Assembly (NCBI GenBank): GCA_028554795.2
Contig: CM068830.1
Location: 111,427,214 to 111,491,213 of the forward strand
Reading direction: 5' to 3'
DNA from: Sinohyriopsis cumingii
Lineage: Eukaryota > Mollusca > Bivalvia > Unionida > Unionidae
Length of the DNA: 64,000 bases
Part shown: positions 1-12,078 of the stretch, in pieces
Layout: every line of letters begins with the position of its first letter
Position numbering within the stretch: position 1 is the stretch's first letter
The notes under the pieces: model-generated
What the model was told of the DNA's origin: nothing
The model's database searches: none
What the model saw: the letters and a program-made list of their open reading frames with translations, nothing else
Made by a program: the position numbers and the translations under genes

Positions 1-850
1 AGGCAGAACAGCACATCATGATGGAATTAAATACTGCAGCACATAGCGTGGCACCAAGATGGCTGCCAGCCATGGCAGTTATTCTGGCACCAGCCCTAAG
101 AGCCATTAAGGTACTTGGAGAAAAAAAAGGTTTCAAATTGTAGTCTGCGAGCTGGAGCCCAGAGAATAGCTATTATATTGACCTGGGACACTAATACTGA
201 GGGTGAGGATCTGAATATTGAGGGATTGGGAAACTATGGTATAGCTAAAAAGAATAGCAATAGGAAACATATCAGAAGGAAACCTGCTTAAGACAAGGCG
301 GCTACCCATTCCCATACACTGGCTAGGGATTTTGGCAATATACCTGGACACCTACACCAGATACAGGCTCCCAAATACTTAGTACAACAACATATTCCCA
401 GACCATGAATCAGCTGAATATACAGGACATGGATACTCAGACATACACTACCATTTCGGAAGTTACTACAAAAACTGAGACATCATTACAGCTTGACTTG
501 GAAGAAGAGCAAACCTAAGAAATAGAGGAAGAAGAAGTGATCGGTGAGGATGTTGATGATGAAAACCAAAAAATTGTGCAATGCTATGAAAAACTAGGAA
601 TGGAAGAAACTTTAACCAGTCATACAAAGGCTAAAAACTGTATTAGCTCAGTGCAGTATATAGCCTGGCGATCATTAAAGGAGACCAGAAACCAGTGGAA
701 GTATAGAATAATAATAAAAGTACTATAGCAGAAAACCTTATTCTGAAGTATCATCTGCGACTGTAATGCCAATATTTAAATATTGGCCTTTCTTCTTGGA
801 GCTGAATTTCCGTGACCTCGTATGCAAAATTTCCGCGCCTATTCGGTTAC
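1..850. other. intergenic DNA, no gene recognised
   Basis: AT-rich sequence with only short open frames that show no recognisable domain. The last part (about 780-900) resembles 3990-4090 and acts as the upstream region of the THAP exon. Confidence 0.5.
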
Positions 851-860
851 TTTCGGGATG

Positions 861-868
861 TGACGTCA
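861..868. promoter_or_regulatory. CRE-like palindrome upstream of THAP exon
   Basis: The perfect palindrome TGACGTCA lies 49 bp before the THAP start codon. This is the consensus full CRE bound by CREB/ATF bZIP factors. Position and perfection suggest a core-promoter element. A degenerate copy (TGATGTCA) with matching flanks is seen near 4053. Confidence 0.5.
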
Positions 869-916
869 TAGTAGCGACTCCAGCAGCCCAAGTTGGAGTT
901 GCCAGAGTAAAAGACA

Positions 917-1242
917 ATGCCGTTTTGCGTTGCTTACGGGTGTAATAGAACATTAAGAAAAGCCTGTGGACAAATTTTTTTTCCCAAAGAAAAAGGCATC
1001 ATGAAAGAATGGGTACATTATTACAAACGAGTCGATTTCAAAGCAACACCATACAGCACTATGTGCTCGTTACATTTCTCAAAGGAATGTTACGAGAGGG
1101 ATCATGAAAAAATAGCAGCTCAAAGATACGCAAATGCTAGGCCTAGACTAAAAGTTGGCGCTGTTCCAGACATACCTTTGGACATTTTAAATCCTGGGAA
1201 AAGAGTTAAACGTGTGAGTTACGAAAATAGACAGAAGGACGA
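917..1242 (+). CDS. THAP-domain zinc-finger protein, first exon
   Basis: This exon encodes an N-terminal THAP domain, a C2CH zinc-coordinating DNA-binding module found in animal transcription regulators and in P-element-type transposases. Visible zinc ligands are C4, C9, C50 and H53; a conserved aromatic/Pro patch (FFP near residue 21-23), W32 and a closing AVPDIP (residues 82-87) also fit the family. The domain starts at the initiator Met, as usual. The frame runs into GA|GTAAGT, a consensus splice donor at 1243, so the frame's own stop six bases later is probably intronic. The next exon was not identified. It could be a host THAP gene or the 5' exon of a THAP transposase. Confidence 0.8.
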
Positions 1243-3929
1243 GTAAGTGACCACAAAATGCAACAATCAATCCACATATCTTTTATCTAAAACAGCAGTG
1301 CTAAAAACAAATCAGATAGCCCTACACCCTGGGCCCCTTCTGGTTTTAGTTCCGGCCCATCCTGTATTCAAAGTGAGGTGCCCGTCAGGCTTGTCGAAAC
1401 AAAAATTGTTTGCCTGAGGAAACTTTGATCGCGCTGGTGAAATGAGTACATTTATTTTCAAGATGCCTTAACACGGCACAATCTAAATCAAATCACCACT
1501 GTCGTAGGTGAAATTTAGATTTAATTTTAATCAAATGGAAGCTTTGCTAAAAATAAGATTCTAAACCTGTCGTGTTTCGAGAAAACACAATTTTCAGTAA
1601 TCTTATAAAAATTAAATTTAAAAAAAAATGCATTGTATACATGTAGTATGCATAAACGGTAATCTGTATTAATTGAAACTGATATAAAACTATTCCTTGG
1701 ACAGTTTAAAAAGGAGCGATTTAAAAAAAAGTTCAAAGTTTCACATTAACTGTCTGACAATAGAACGGGGGAGGGACTATTGACCCCCCCCCCCCCTTGC
1801 CCCAATGTGCGACCTCCCATTTGACGTGCCTTTTCTCGCTGTGATACGCCTTATTATTCCCCCATGGCAAGCCCCTTTTGCATATTCTGGTCAGTTCTGG
1901 CTAAATTGCAAAATAGCTAAAGTTTTGATTTAAGTACGCAAACAATAAAGCCGGTGTGACTAATGAACAGAATCCTTATCCTTACATTGATCTTGTGAAA
2001 AGGACTGCCCTTCGGACATACTTCAAAGAAACCATGTTCGACAGTGTGTATATGTGTAAGCACCAGCAATTGATTACCAAATAAACGATGCCTATTTTGT
2101 TGTTACTTACGATGCCATGGACTTAATTTTAACAGTTCAAATCTGCAGTCACAAGTTACCGTACATGTGGCAACTGTTTTTCTCACGTTTTATGCCCCAC
2201 CTTATTTTCTTAGGTTTAAGTCTTAATGCATTTAACACTGTTTGCTGATTAAAATATTTATTCAGAATTAGTTCTTTAGGGCCACATATACTGCATGGTA
2301 TATTTTGTTTTATTCCTTGTAATTTAATCATGGTAATTAAACTTTTCATATACGGTAGAGGAATGTCAGGTGTTAACTGGCAGAGTTTCTTTGGCGGAAA
2401 TGGAGATGCGATTTTGTTTGCAGAGAAAATTTCAACGTGATCATTCATTTAAGCTAATTGGTGACAATTTTATTCTTTTAATTATTTTTTTTTTACTATA
2501 GTACTGTTGTAGTTGTTTAAAAAATCTGAAATTTCCTCAAATAATGTTTAATCTTCACGTTCTATTTACTGAAGAAGAAAAAAAGAAGAAAAAAACTGTT
2601 GTATGATATTAATTATTTCGTCCAGTGCCGGGTTTAGACGTGTGTGCGTGTGATTTGAATTTTTAACGTAGCTTTAACAATTTTTCAGTCATATCGCTAC
2701 GATGTCAGCAGTGTGGCAGTTTAGACTGTGGATTGCATACGTTATATTTAAAAATGGTTTGGGGTTGGGTTTTTTCTTCTGACAAATGAAAATTGACAGA
2801 CATAATGTAATAATCGGGACTTCGCTGCGCAAAATTGAGAGATATTACGAGATCGGGATGTAGATGAGGAAATACCCCCAAAATCGGGAGGTTTTTCTCC
2901 CGGCTTGAGAGTTGACAGGTATGAACTGTCCGGGCTTGTGGAATTTCATTCAGGACTTTAGTTTATTTCAGTCACCAGCCCGGGGCCTGTGCCTAACACA
3001 TTTCTTTTAGTACTTACCAGTACAGTACATAAACTATTATATCAGACTGCAGATTCAACTTTTGAATGTGCAACCCAATGTGGTCTCCTGTCTGCCTCGC
3101 TCGCCAATGTTTATGTTTATATTCGAGGACTCGCTAGTATAGCGTCACGGTACCACGTGATCTGTCGTCTCATTAAAACTCGGAAAAACTCGGCAATTTA
3201 CGGAATCGTGGTATCTTCCACGCAATATAATCACTACCCGCTTACGATATTTAATTTATAAACATTGTAGTCGAATTAAAATCTGTAGAGAATTACATAC
3301 GTAAAAGGAAAATTTTGATTTCTAGTCTCCTTTAAGGACTAATAGAAAACATTAAGCTTGCAACAATGTTTTTTTCACAGAACATCCTTTCTCAGCATTA
3401 TTACACAGCCTTCCAGGAATATCCTCTCACCACCCTGATAGAGTATGCCAGTAGAGTATGCCCATGAGTTAGCGCAAATGTACAGGTTCGAGGCGATACC
3501 AAAGGAAACAAACACGGCGGCAGAGATATGGGATAAAGAGAACCGCTGGAAAACCTTCAGGCTGCTGACCTAAAAGTCATTTTTAGGGCTCCAAAATTGC
3601 CTTTTATTTAAGGGAATCCATTTTGGCTTGGAATCCCAATTCGATAAAACCAATCAGCAAATCTGATCCTTTGGCATCCATTCAAAATTACAACCTATAA
3701 CCTAATATTGACGGAAATTCGTAATAGTCACTTTGACTAAATTCGAGTAGGATAGTTTTGGAATACTTATGTACCCTTAGTATGCAAAATCTTATGTATA
3801 GGATAATAGGATTTTTTTAATACTGTATTTGATTTGATTAATTGCGCAGGTGGCTAACACATTATTGGCATCTTAGTATTGTCCGTTATAAATAACTGGA
3901 CTAGATTTGATCAAGTATGAGCTGGCATT
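1243..3929. other. probable THAP intron / intergenic DNA
   Basis: No coding feature is supported here. The stretch is AT-rich and contains a run of 14 C at 1783-1796 that ends a purine/pyrimidine-skewed segment. Short frames at 2149-2448 (-) and 2989-3261 (+) have no recognisable content. Confidence 0.45.
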
Positions 3930-3989
3930 TCAGGGTTCTGTGTGCTTGCACCTTCTGCAATGTCCCTTCCCTCCTTACCTCTCCTAGCC

Positions 3990-4140
3990 ATTTGTACCGT
4001 GACGGAGATCTGGAAAAATTTCTACCCATCAGAATTCTGGTGTCCCAATGTGATGTCATAGTCGCAACCAATCGTGATGGGAGTCTCATTCTGCTTTCGT
4101 TGACATCTGGCTCTAAGAACAGACTGGAACCTTTTACATT
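3990..4140 (+). pseudogene. decayed copy of the THAP promoter and first codons
   Basis: The stretch with TGATGTCATAGTCGC near 4051-4065 aligns by eye with 859-873, including a shared upstream GTCACGG/AAATTTT-type block read on the opposite strand. About 45 bp downstream, where the THAP start lies in the intact copy, the sequence keeps a weak match to the first THAP codons but the zinc-ligand cysteines are lost. I read it as a degraded duplicate; chance similarity in the coding part is possible. Confidence 0.35.
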
Positions 4141-4639
4141 TTAACATGAGTGTGTGTTGGGTTCATTCCCACTCATGAATACCTTACATTCAGGTCATTT
4201 GGGACTTCAAAAATTGTCCCACAACATGAGGTCTAATTGTAACAGGGTTCCCACACTACTGGAAAATCAGGAAAAGGTCGGGATAGATGATAATTTTTTC
4301 CCGACTGTGAAAAGCCCTGGAATTTCGCAAATATTGATAAAAGTCAGAAAAAGCCAGGAATTTTCCAGCACGACTCGACGCCCGAAACAATCACATAATT
4401 GAGTTGTAACTAAACTGATCATGAGTTAAATTTATCGATTTTAGCCAGAATATTCGGAGGGCACAATATGGATTATTTGGTTGCTTGCAATGAACATATA
4501 TACCATGTAAATCCAAATGCCCAGTGGATTAGATTCACCTAGTAGACTTTTATTTTTAAAGTCAGTTCAGTATCCGTATCTTTCCTTACATGGAAGATAT
4601 TAAAACCAATCTAGCATCACAAGAGGCCATCATTGTGGT

Positions 4640-5420
4640 GGCAAAGCGTAGCCGCTTACTAGATGGCCTAGCAAACTTTAAATGTTTCTAGATAAAGTGA
4701 TACATGCATGACATCGATATGAAAATGACTTATTTTCTCAGAAATTGTGAGTATTAAAATTTTTATTTCTTTAATCTGCTGAAAGACAAGATAAAACCAC
4801 GTCATTGATGAAATGTGACCTGGTGCTCATGATTTTCATTGCTAGTCGCATGAGTACTGTAAAAAAATCTAACAACCCACCTTTTCAAATGTTGTAGAGA
4901 AAAAAATAAAATATTAAATAAAAGTCGTATACTGGTTGTAATAAGAATGCAAAAATGAAAGAACACAAGATTCTCCATATTTATATATTCTGAGAACAAC
5001 TTTTGGAGTATTGTTGTATCACAAGACTACCATGTTGACGTGTGATCTCTTCTTGATAAATCAGACTTGCCAGATTGCTGGTTTTTAAAAAAAGTATCCG
5101 ACTTTCATTTAATGTAATTGAATTTCTGTACAACAACATTATAAAGGAGTTTGTTTTTGATATCACGTGACTATTGGACTCCGATGTCCTCATTTGAGAT
5201 TTGCAAAGTCATGTGACTAGTAATGCAAATGGCGAGTACTGGTAAGGTTTCATCTACACCATAGTTTCACCTTGTTTGACTGCTGATTAACAACATAACA
5301 ATTCTGATGCTTGCCATTTCTGAGAAAATAAATAATTTTCATATCGATTTCATGCAGGCATGAGTCGATATAACAAAAGTTTAAATTTTCTATGCCTGCT
5401 GGTAAGCAACTACCATATAC
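4640..5420. mobile_element. foldback / MITE-like element with long imperfect inverted arms
   Basis: The arm at about 4640-4860 is repeated in inverted orientation at about 5195-5420. The clearest block is ATCGATATGAAAA followed by TTATTTTCTCAGAAAT near 4714-4746, matched by its reverse complement near 5318-5352. Several further blocks match in collinear order. About 335 bp of AT-rich DNA separate the arms, and no transposase is present. This is typical of non-autonomous foldback elements. The outer ends and any target duplication are not resolved. Confidence 0.6.
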
Positions 5421-8400
5421 AGTTGCAATTACCCCACACCCCTACCTAAATGTCCAAATATGAAAAATGGAGTGGGAATATTCAGAGAAACCTTGGATTA
5501 AAAAACGGACTGATAGTCATTTTAAGCCAAATTTGTAGTCTAATCTCAGAGCTGAAATGAGAAATTGTTGTCTATTGTATTATATATATTAAAAAACAAT
5601 ACAAGCTCCTGTGTCAATACCTGTTTGGGGACTGGTTTAAGTAATTACAAGAAGACAAGTTGATTTTACAGAAAATTCCGTCCTTGTTTGTACAACAGTA
5701 TATAATTTTTAAGGTCTTTTGTCATAATTTAAATCAATCCTTTTGAAAATGTTTTTTAAATGATGTATTTTTAACCAGATCATCTTCAGGAGATTAGGTT
5801 GTTAAAAAAATCTTGTTGGGGTTTTTATTGGCACAAATAAATTCAGGGTTAAACTCTTTTCGTTACAAGGCAAGATTCTAATTATTTGTGTTTATTTTTT
5901 TATACTGTAATAGGAAATGTTACTTTCTATGAGATGCATATATATATATTGCTATAGAATTCTTTAGAATTAAAGGTTTGAAAGGAAAAAAACATAATTT
6001 ATGTTCATTATGTTGTTCTCACTTAGCAACATAATGCAGCAAAGTAAAGGTAGAATTTTTATTCTGTACATTGGAATTACTGTACATGCTAATTTATTGG
6101 AATCAAACTTGTTTCATGTGATGCCTTGTAAGGTTTTGTACATGATCATCTTTTCTGACTTCAATGTTTTTGAAGAGTCTTGAAAGAGAAACACCTTTTG
6201 ATTTAGAAAATTCATGTTTTGTACTCTAAAATGTTCTTTATTTCCATTCTGTAATGGTCATATGTGAACCTTGAAAAAAGTAATTTCATCTTGGAAAAAC
6301 CCTGGACATATACAAACAAATAAATCACTTTCTGGCAGTGACTCTTGTGAATGGTAGCATAACTGCAAGATTGGAATACTTGATTCATATGGTCATTATA
6401 TAGTGTTCATTTGCATTTCAAATAAACAATCTAGATTCCTTATAATTTCTCCAACAATTATTATTTCAACATAACTCAAACAGTTGTAAATAAAAAATCC
6501 TGTTCTGATCTTCAAATCTTATTGAACCAATCAAATGCCAGAGCACACATTACAGCTTTCTATAGGCCAAGTGTACTATGAATTCCATGCTTGCTTATGT
6601 AACCCACATTCATACTTGCACACATTCTTGACCTGCTTAGTTGGTGATTTCATCATTGATCAGCCTTGTCATGAATGGTTGAGACTCGCAAAAACAAAGA
6701 GTAAATATATTTTACTATAGTGATAATCACTGAATTAAAGGATTTAAAATATAACTTCAAATACAGATTTTAATAGTTCAAAAGATAATACATAATTCCA
6801 TAAAGCTTTACAGTGGGAAATCCAAAATGTATACACTTTTCTTTTGTGTTGGAAAATGGGTCGAATGAGACGATTAAGTTATAAAGAAATTTTGTAGACA
6901 CTCCACCTCTTATATCATTTTCTGAATGTTGCTGAAGCAAAATAGCCCATTTTCAGCCTATTTCATGGATGTAAACCCATTTCAGTCATACTAAAGATAG
7001 AATCTTGAATGTACTGATTCAAATAATTACTTTCTGCATTGACAACCAGGTGATTCACATTCCAGTGTTTTGAACACTAAGCACCTCAACATTAAAAAGG
7101 ATCTATACGTACCTTTCCACTGGTTCTTTCTTTCATCAAGAGACCCATGCATTTTTTTCTTCAGTTCATTTTTTAGTTAGGAGATTGTTAAACAACTATA
7201 TTTTGATGTCGTGTTTAATTTCCAATCGATGTCTTTCGATAATATGTAGAGTCAGGTTTCTGGCAATGTACTTGGAGCAGTGCTGCCCCCTCTCCAGTGG
7301 TTGAGAAGTACACTTTACTGTGATTGCCTATTGGAAATTCCTAATCAGTGGAATTCAGTTCCTCTACTTAATTTTTTTATGTTGACTGAGAATTTTAGAA
7401 TTTGTTGAACATGAAGATTATCGTGATGTTGTTACTGCTTATTATTTTATATTCTAAAATACAATTTTTATTTATTTATTAGTTAAACTTGAATGGCATT
7501 CTCTCTAAGTCTTTTTACCCCATTGTTTACTGTTCATCTTCCCAGCATAGTAACCAAATGTCTACGTCACCTAGGCGTAATTAAGTTTTAGTGTCATTTT
7601 ACAGGTGATATACAGGAGTGAGGATGTAATGCACCCAAAACCACTTAAAAGTAGCCATTTCTTGACTGACTGATAAAAGATTTCCTAAACTGCTGTATAT
7701 TGGAATAATAGGTATTTGAGCAGATATGGTTGTACAGTTTAACAAATCCATTGAAATATTTGCAGTAATCAAGGTTGATTGAATTTTTGGCTGAATCTTC
7801 ATAGCAAAGAGTCTCGACAATTATAAACTTTAAACCTGTGCAATTTTGCTATTTGACAATGGATTTGATATTTATCAGAGAAACAACATTGAATGGATAT
7901 TTTTGAGCCTGGCCATTGTACATTTACAAAATAATTCACAGTAGATACAGTAGAATTGAATCTGTTTTGCATTGGCCACCACATATATGTCACATTCAAA
8001 CTTGACATTTGTTTTCTCCCAAAGATAATACCAAGAGAATGTTGCCCCAGCAAATTTTGTTAATCACCTATAAAACTTTGACATGTCACATTGATTTCCT
8101 TAGTGTTGCATTGGTTTAGATAGGAATATGAGATATTAGTCTATCACAAGACACATCGGTTTTCTGAACTTGGCATGTTCCTGGGTAGAGAATTGTCATG
8201 TGATCTATTTCTTAGTGTTTTGTTTGGATTAAGGTCTATTTGTGAGTGCAGCCAGATTGAGCAAATTTCAGTGTTTGTTCATATAAGTTGCTTAGCTTTG
8301 CTGCAAAACAAAATATACAAAATTATGATGTGGTTCCCTATCATTTTGGAGAAAACAGTTATAGATAAGCTTACATCATTAAGGTCTTAGACAGGCTTAT

Positions 8401-8635
8401 AGTAAATGATATTTGTTGATATTAATGTGAATAGCAGAGACTACATCTGTCAACTAATTTAAATAAAACTTGATTTTCTGTGTGTGTCATTGCTGTGGTT
8501 GTTTGTTGCATGTAGACACAGCTAAATGTATCATGTGACTTTGACTCTGATATTGTTCTAGAATGGGAAAAATATTAATCGATGCTGTTGCATTCGGAAA
8601 TTTGTCTGCAACAAACCTTTGCTTTCTTATTACAG
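5421..8635. other. AT-rich non-coding DNA, probably intron of the membrane-protein gene
   Basis: Nothing coding is supported. Open frames are short and of biased AT-rich composition. The stretch precedes the first identified exon of the + strand membrane-protein gene, whose 5' exons were not found and may lie left of the window. Confidence 0.4.
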
Positions 8636-8668
8636 GTATTGCAACTACCACAGTGGCCCCATCATCAG
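8636..8668 (+). CDS. membrane-protein gene, Thr/Ser-rich stem exon
   Basis: A 33-nt exon sits between a strong acceptor (TTTGCTTTCTTATTACAG) and a consensus donor (CAG|GTAAGT). Read in phase 1 it encodes a short Ile/Ala/Thr/Val/Pro/Ser peptide (ATTTVAPSS core), as in O-glycosylated stalks next to a transmembrane segment. Its closing G joins in frame with the transmembrane exon at 26086. The phase match with all later exons supports it. The exon alone is too short for any function call. Confidence 0.6.
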
Positions 8669-9830
8669 GTAAGTTGTTGAATTTGAAATGTTGCCTCTCT
8701 GAGATCAGTCTTGCTTTCTGTATATCTTTTTCTTCCATTTGTTGCATAATCCTGTAAATACAGTAAAATCCTGCAGTGTTTGTAAGGATTCCATGTAACT
8801 TGGTAAATAATATGCTATAGTGGGGAAACACAGTATACATTTCTCAGTGAGAATAGTGGCATGAAAACATACACATATTTAAAATGACCATTTTTTTATG
8901 TGCTGCTAACATCAAAATTTCCAACATTATGCATAAATATTTAATTTTTTTATGTCATGTGTATAAGAATCCTACTTCGCATGATTCAGATTTTCAGTTA
9001 TAAAGGATGACTTATAAATGAGTATCTACAGTACTCTTTTTTTAAAGATGACAATGCAGCTGTTGTTTTTTTTTCACTAATCAGCAGCAATGGCAAAGTG
9101 TTGAGTGACTTTTGACTAAAATATACAATGCTTTTAGTCTTTAATAAAAATGCTATTCCTAAATCTGGTTATATCAGGGAAACCACCAGCTTCTTTGACT
9201 TTGCCAAAGCCATACCAATAAGTATAGACAGTTGGCTAAAGGTCTGCTAACTAACCAACTCCCCAGAAAATTAAAGCTTCATATGGTGCTTAGAGAAATT
9301 ATAATGTCCTCCATGGTGCAGGCTGGATATGTGATGTAATTAAGTTAATAAAACCAGGTCACAGACTTTATGTGGGCCACAGGCCAGTGATTGCACATGC
9401 CTGCTATAAAGTGCAATGAAAATCCACATCTCATCTGAAACAAAGCTCAGTGCAAATGCAGACCACATATCTTAGGTGCTACATTTGCTTACAACACAAT
9501 AACCTGTAAAATTCACTTAGGAAATTTCAAAAACCTGACCCAAATAAACATATTTACCACTACTTGTTTACCTGAATAATAATCTTGATATTAAGTTACA
9601 CATAGATAATAATTTACCTATGTACTAGTTGTTGATGTAAACTAAAATTAAAATTTAAAAAATATAAATGAAAAAACAGAGCAAAAGAGTCAATCAGACC
9701 AAGCAGACATAAACTCAGCTTTGGACAAGGTTAAGTCCAGCATACAATGTTAATTACAATATCATGTAATGAAATAAAAGAAAATTTTAAACTAACAAAC
9801 ACTTAAATTAAATATACATAACAAAGGCAG
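8669..9830. other. intron sequence without recognised features
   Basis: AT-rich DNA downstream of the 8636-8668 exon. No domain, RNA or transposon end was recognised before the inverted Polinton fragment that begins near 9835. Confidence 0.4.
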
Positions 9831-9834
9831 CACA

Positions 9835-9985
9835 TTTGATACTATCAAAGACTTGTAATGCAACTTGTTTGGCAATTGGTACAGCGAGTGATGTCAAAGC
9901 CCTGAGAACTTTTTTGAACAACCATGAACATCACCAAGTCCAGTTCCTTAATATGTCATGTAAATGGGTTTCCTCGCATTTGCAG
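9835..9985 (-). pseudogene. Polinton PY-like small virion protein fragment
   Basis: On the - strand a GTGLGDV motif is followed, after a one-base frame change, by an Ala/Val-rich helix (LTSLAVPIAKQVALQVF). The same order (DGLGDV then PKAIPIAKQ) occurs in element B at about 31255-31350 beside its capsid gene. The family is the small Gly-rich, membrane-active-looking protein conserved beside the capsid genes of Polintons. Nothing of the capsid gene that should follow was found at lower coordinates. Confidence 0.5.
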
Positions 9986-10019
9986 TGTGCATGGGTTTCA
10001 CGTGTCCATGAATGAGATT

Positions 10020-10770
10020 GTTATATCTCAATGACAATTCAATCTCTGATGTACAGTTGCATTGTCAATATTTCACCCTGCAGATCTACAATATGCCTGT
10101 ATTTATCCATAAGGGTAAAATGAATATGTCAACTGAGTATTATGACATACAAGATACACATGTATAATAGATATCAAATCACCTGGTTCCACTCAAACAG
10201 AATATAACCCTGAACAACTATGCCTGTCTTTTCAGACCTGATTTCATAACTGCCACTAACCACGTCATAATTTAAATTGATCTGCATCCTGTCAGGTGCA
10301 ATATGATATCCATTCCCATTCCTGCACTCAAAATTTGTTTATTGTATCGAGTATCGTTCAGCCGTCCAAGAACTGTTCTCAGCAATGACTATCCAATGTT
10401 AATAAATATTGTTGAGATTCAATGGCCATAACAGAGCTGAGTATGGGCTCTTCTTCAAGTATATAAATTTTGAGTCCGTGCCAGTAAGCCCAGAAATTCT
10501 TCATCAGTCCTTATCATTGACTGAGATAATGTCGTACGCTCATGTAGGAAGTTCTTCTATACCCCAAGTTGTTCCACTATCTGCTGCTAACATTGTGGGC
10601 AGTCCACCAAACAGTTGTGATCAGCTATTAGGTCAATTGTAATACACTTGTAGTGATGCAAGTGTGATCTCAAGCATGCATGATTCAGTGGGAACTGATG
10701 CAGAAAAGGTCACACTAAATTCTGATTTCATTGACTGAATTGCAATCATCGAGGCAACACTAGGTTGTAT
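10020..10770 (-). pseudogene. Polinton penton-like minor capsid protein, degraded
   Basis: Fragments in different - strand frames read like a Polinton penton (single jelly-roll vertex protein). An ELPT-AYDI-like segment lies near 10525, a LLTLD-like strand near 10390, an INLNYDVVSGSY segment near 10275, and a DLQGEILTMQLYI segment near 10060-10090 that fits the last beta strand. Several stops and frameshifts separate them. It lies between a p9-like gene and a PY-like gene, the order expected in a Polinton. Identification is from pattern recognition of a divergent protein. Confidence 0.5.
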
Positions 10771-10839
10771 TTACAATTTATTGCATCTCAGCATATATTT
10801 TGCATAGCACACTCACACTGTCTCATTTGTTTCAGAACT

Positions 10840-11046
10840 TATTATCCATGTTGTGTACATCATGGATATATCAACAAGTTCATACATCATTGCATGATAT
10901 GTGTCTCTATTCATGATGTTGAAGGTGAGCAGCTGCTGACAACCTGATGCAGCCTCATTGATGACTTCAGATGTGTTGTTTCTGGACAAACTGATTCCAT
11001 GAGTGTTCATTGATGGGGGAAAAGAAATCAATGATAGTGTTACCAC
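10840..11046 (-). pseudogene. small Polinton helical protein (homologue of 30960-31145)
   Basis: The - strand frame contains SEVINEAASGCQQLLTFNIM followed by NRDTYHAMMYELVDI. Element B at 30960-31145 encodes the same pattern (PEIINEIPDICRRLF, then a Tyr-containing helix). Both lie just upstream of capsid-region genes. The function of this small protein is unknown. It shows that this fragment is a further Polinton copy, in the opposite orientation to elements A and B. Confidence 0.5.
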
Positions 11047-11106
11047 ATAATCTCAACTGTCTTTTATAACTTAACCCTTTTGGAAAGCCTTTCAGAACAT
11101 CATAAA

Positions 11107-11431
11107 CCGCTCTGGTGGTCTAGTGATTAGAGCGTCCACCTCGGATGCAGGAGGTCGTGGGTTCGATCCCCGGCTGGGTCATACCAAAGACTTACAAAAA
11201 TGGTACTAACAGCTGCCTCGCTTGGCGCGCAGCATTAAGAGGATAGTGTTAGGACTGGTCGGCCCAGTGTCAGGATAATGTTACTGGGTGGGACATCATG
11301 CCACATGTCTGCAGCATGATGCCCCAGTGCTAGACATGACATAAACTGCCACACAGCAGACATCGTAGTGATATGACTGAAACATTGTTAAGAGCTACGT
11401 TAATAATCCAAATCACACTCACACATGCACA
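11107..11431 (+). mobile_element. tRNA-derived SINE, full length
   Basis: The 5' end is tRNA-like, with an A-box-like TGGTCTAGTGATTAGAGCG and a B box GGTTCGATCCC. A conserved body (AGCATTAAGAGG, GTTAGGACTGGTCGG) and an AATCACACTCACACA tail follow. Flanking direct repeats CAGAACATCATAAA (11093-11106) and CAGAACATCACAAA (11432-11445) differ at one base and are the target-site duplication. The same family recurs at 25343 and 46785. Confidence 0.85.
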
Positions 11432-11445
11432 CAGAACATCACAAA

Positions 11446-11975
11446 ATAGTTGGTCATTTGCCAGTGGCCAGCGGCGCAATCAGATACAGCCAATACCATG
11501 TTAGCCATCATAAAACCATATTCAGCAACAGGTTAGTTTTTGCTGATGCAGCTGGACCAATGAATATCGCACAAAGTTTGGAAACACAGTTCCATCACCA
11601 TGCTTAGATGGTTTAGGTGTTGTCTATGCAGAGAAGTCAGTAATGGAAAAATATTTGTTTTTACCGAAAGCATCTGTGAATTTCCTTTTATGTGATGCCA
11701 TTGAATAATACAGTATTATTAAATGAACATGTCTTCATATTGTGTGCAGTGTATGTATGTATGTATGGCAAAACCAACTCAAGTTTAGACAAACAGTGAT
11801 ATAGCTGCGATCACTGGAACTTGTGTTTGGTGTGGAGCAAAGATATTCGTGTTCGTGGATCAGATTAGTATATCCCATTCCCTATTGTCATATAAATGAA
11901 TGTAGTATTTAAAAGGTTGTTTTCCTTGAAAGTGGTGCTACAAAAACACCCTTAAGATGGCTGATGTTTACAGCA
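11446..11975. other. spacer with short tetranucleotide repeat
   Basis: No gene is seen. A GTAT repeat lies at about 11751-11766. The stretch separates the inverted Polinton fragment and SINE from the tandem repeat that borders element A. Confidence 0.4.
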
Positions 11976-12078
11976 ATGGAGTAGAGGCGTCAAAAAATGC
12001 TTTCATGTGAATGGAGTAGAGGCGTCAAAAGGCGCTACCGTGTGAATGGAAGACAGGCATCCAAAGGCGCTTGCGTGA
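11976..12078 (+). repeat. three-copy 35-bp tandem repeat
   Basis: Three adjacent units begin ATGGAGTAGAGGCGTCAAAA (first two) or ATGGAAGACAGGCATCCAAA (third), each about 35 bp. They stand directly left of element A, close to where that element's sequence shared with 44650 begins. Confidence 0.75.

Noticed and set aside
738..953. 71-codon - strand frame over the THAP promoter
   Set aside because: It overlaps the CRE-like promoter and THAP start in antisense. Its resemblance to the - strand of 3901-4089 reflects duplicated promoter DNA, not a protein.
3917..4144. 75-codon + strand frame beginning MSWHFRVLCACTFC
   Set aside because: No domain is recognisable; the stretch is better explained as a degraded copy of the THAP promoter region.
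11107..11180. tRNA gene (tRNA-like sequence with intact A and B boxes)
   Set aside because: The tRNA-like part continues into a SINE body with a tail and is flanked by a target duplication; the same sequence recurs at 25343 and 46785. No separate tRNA gene is supported.
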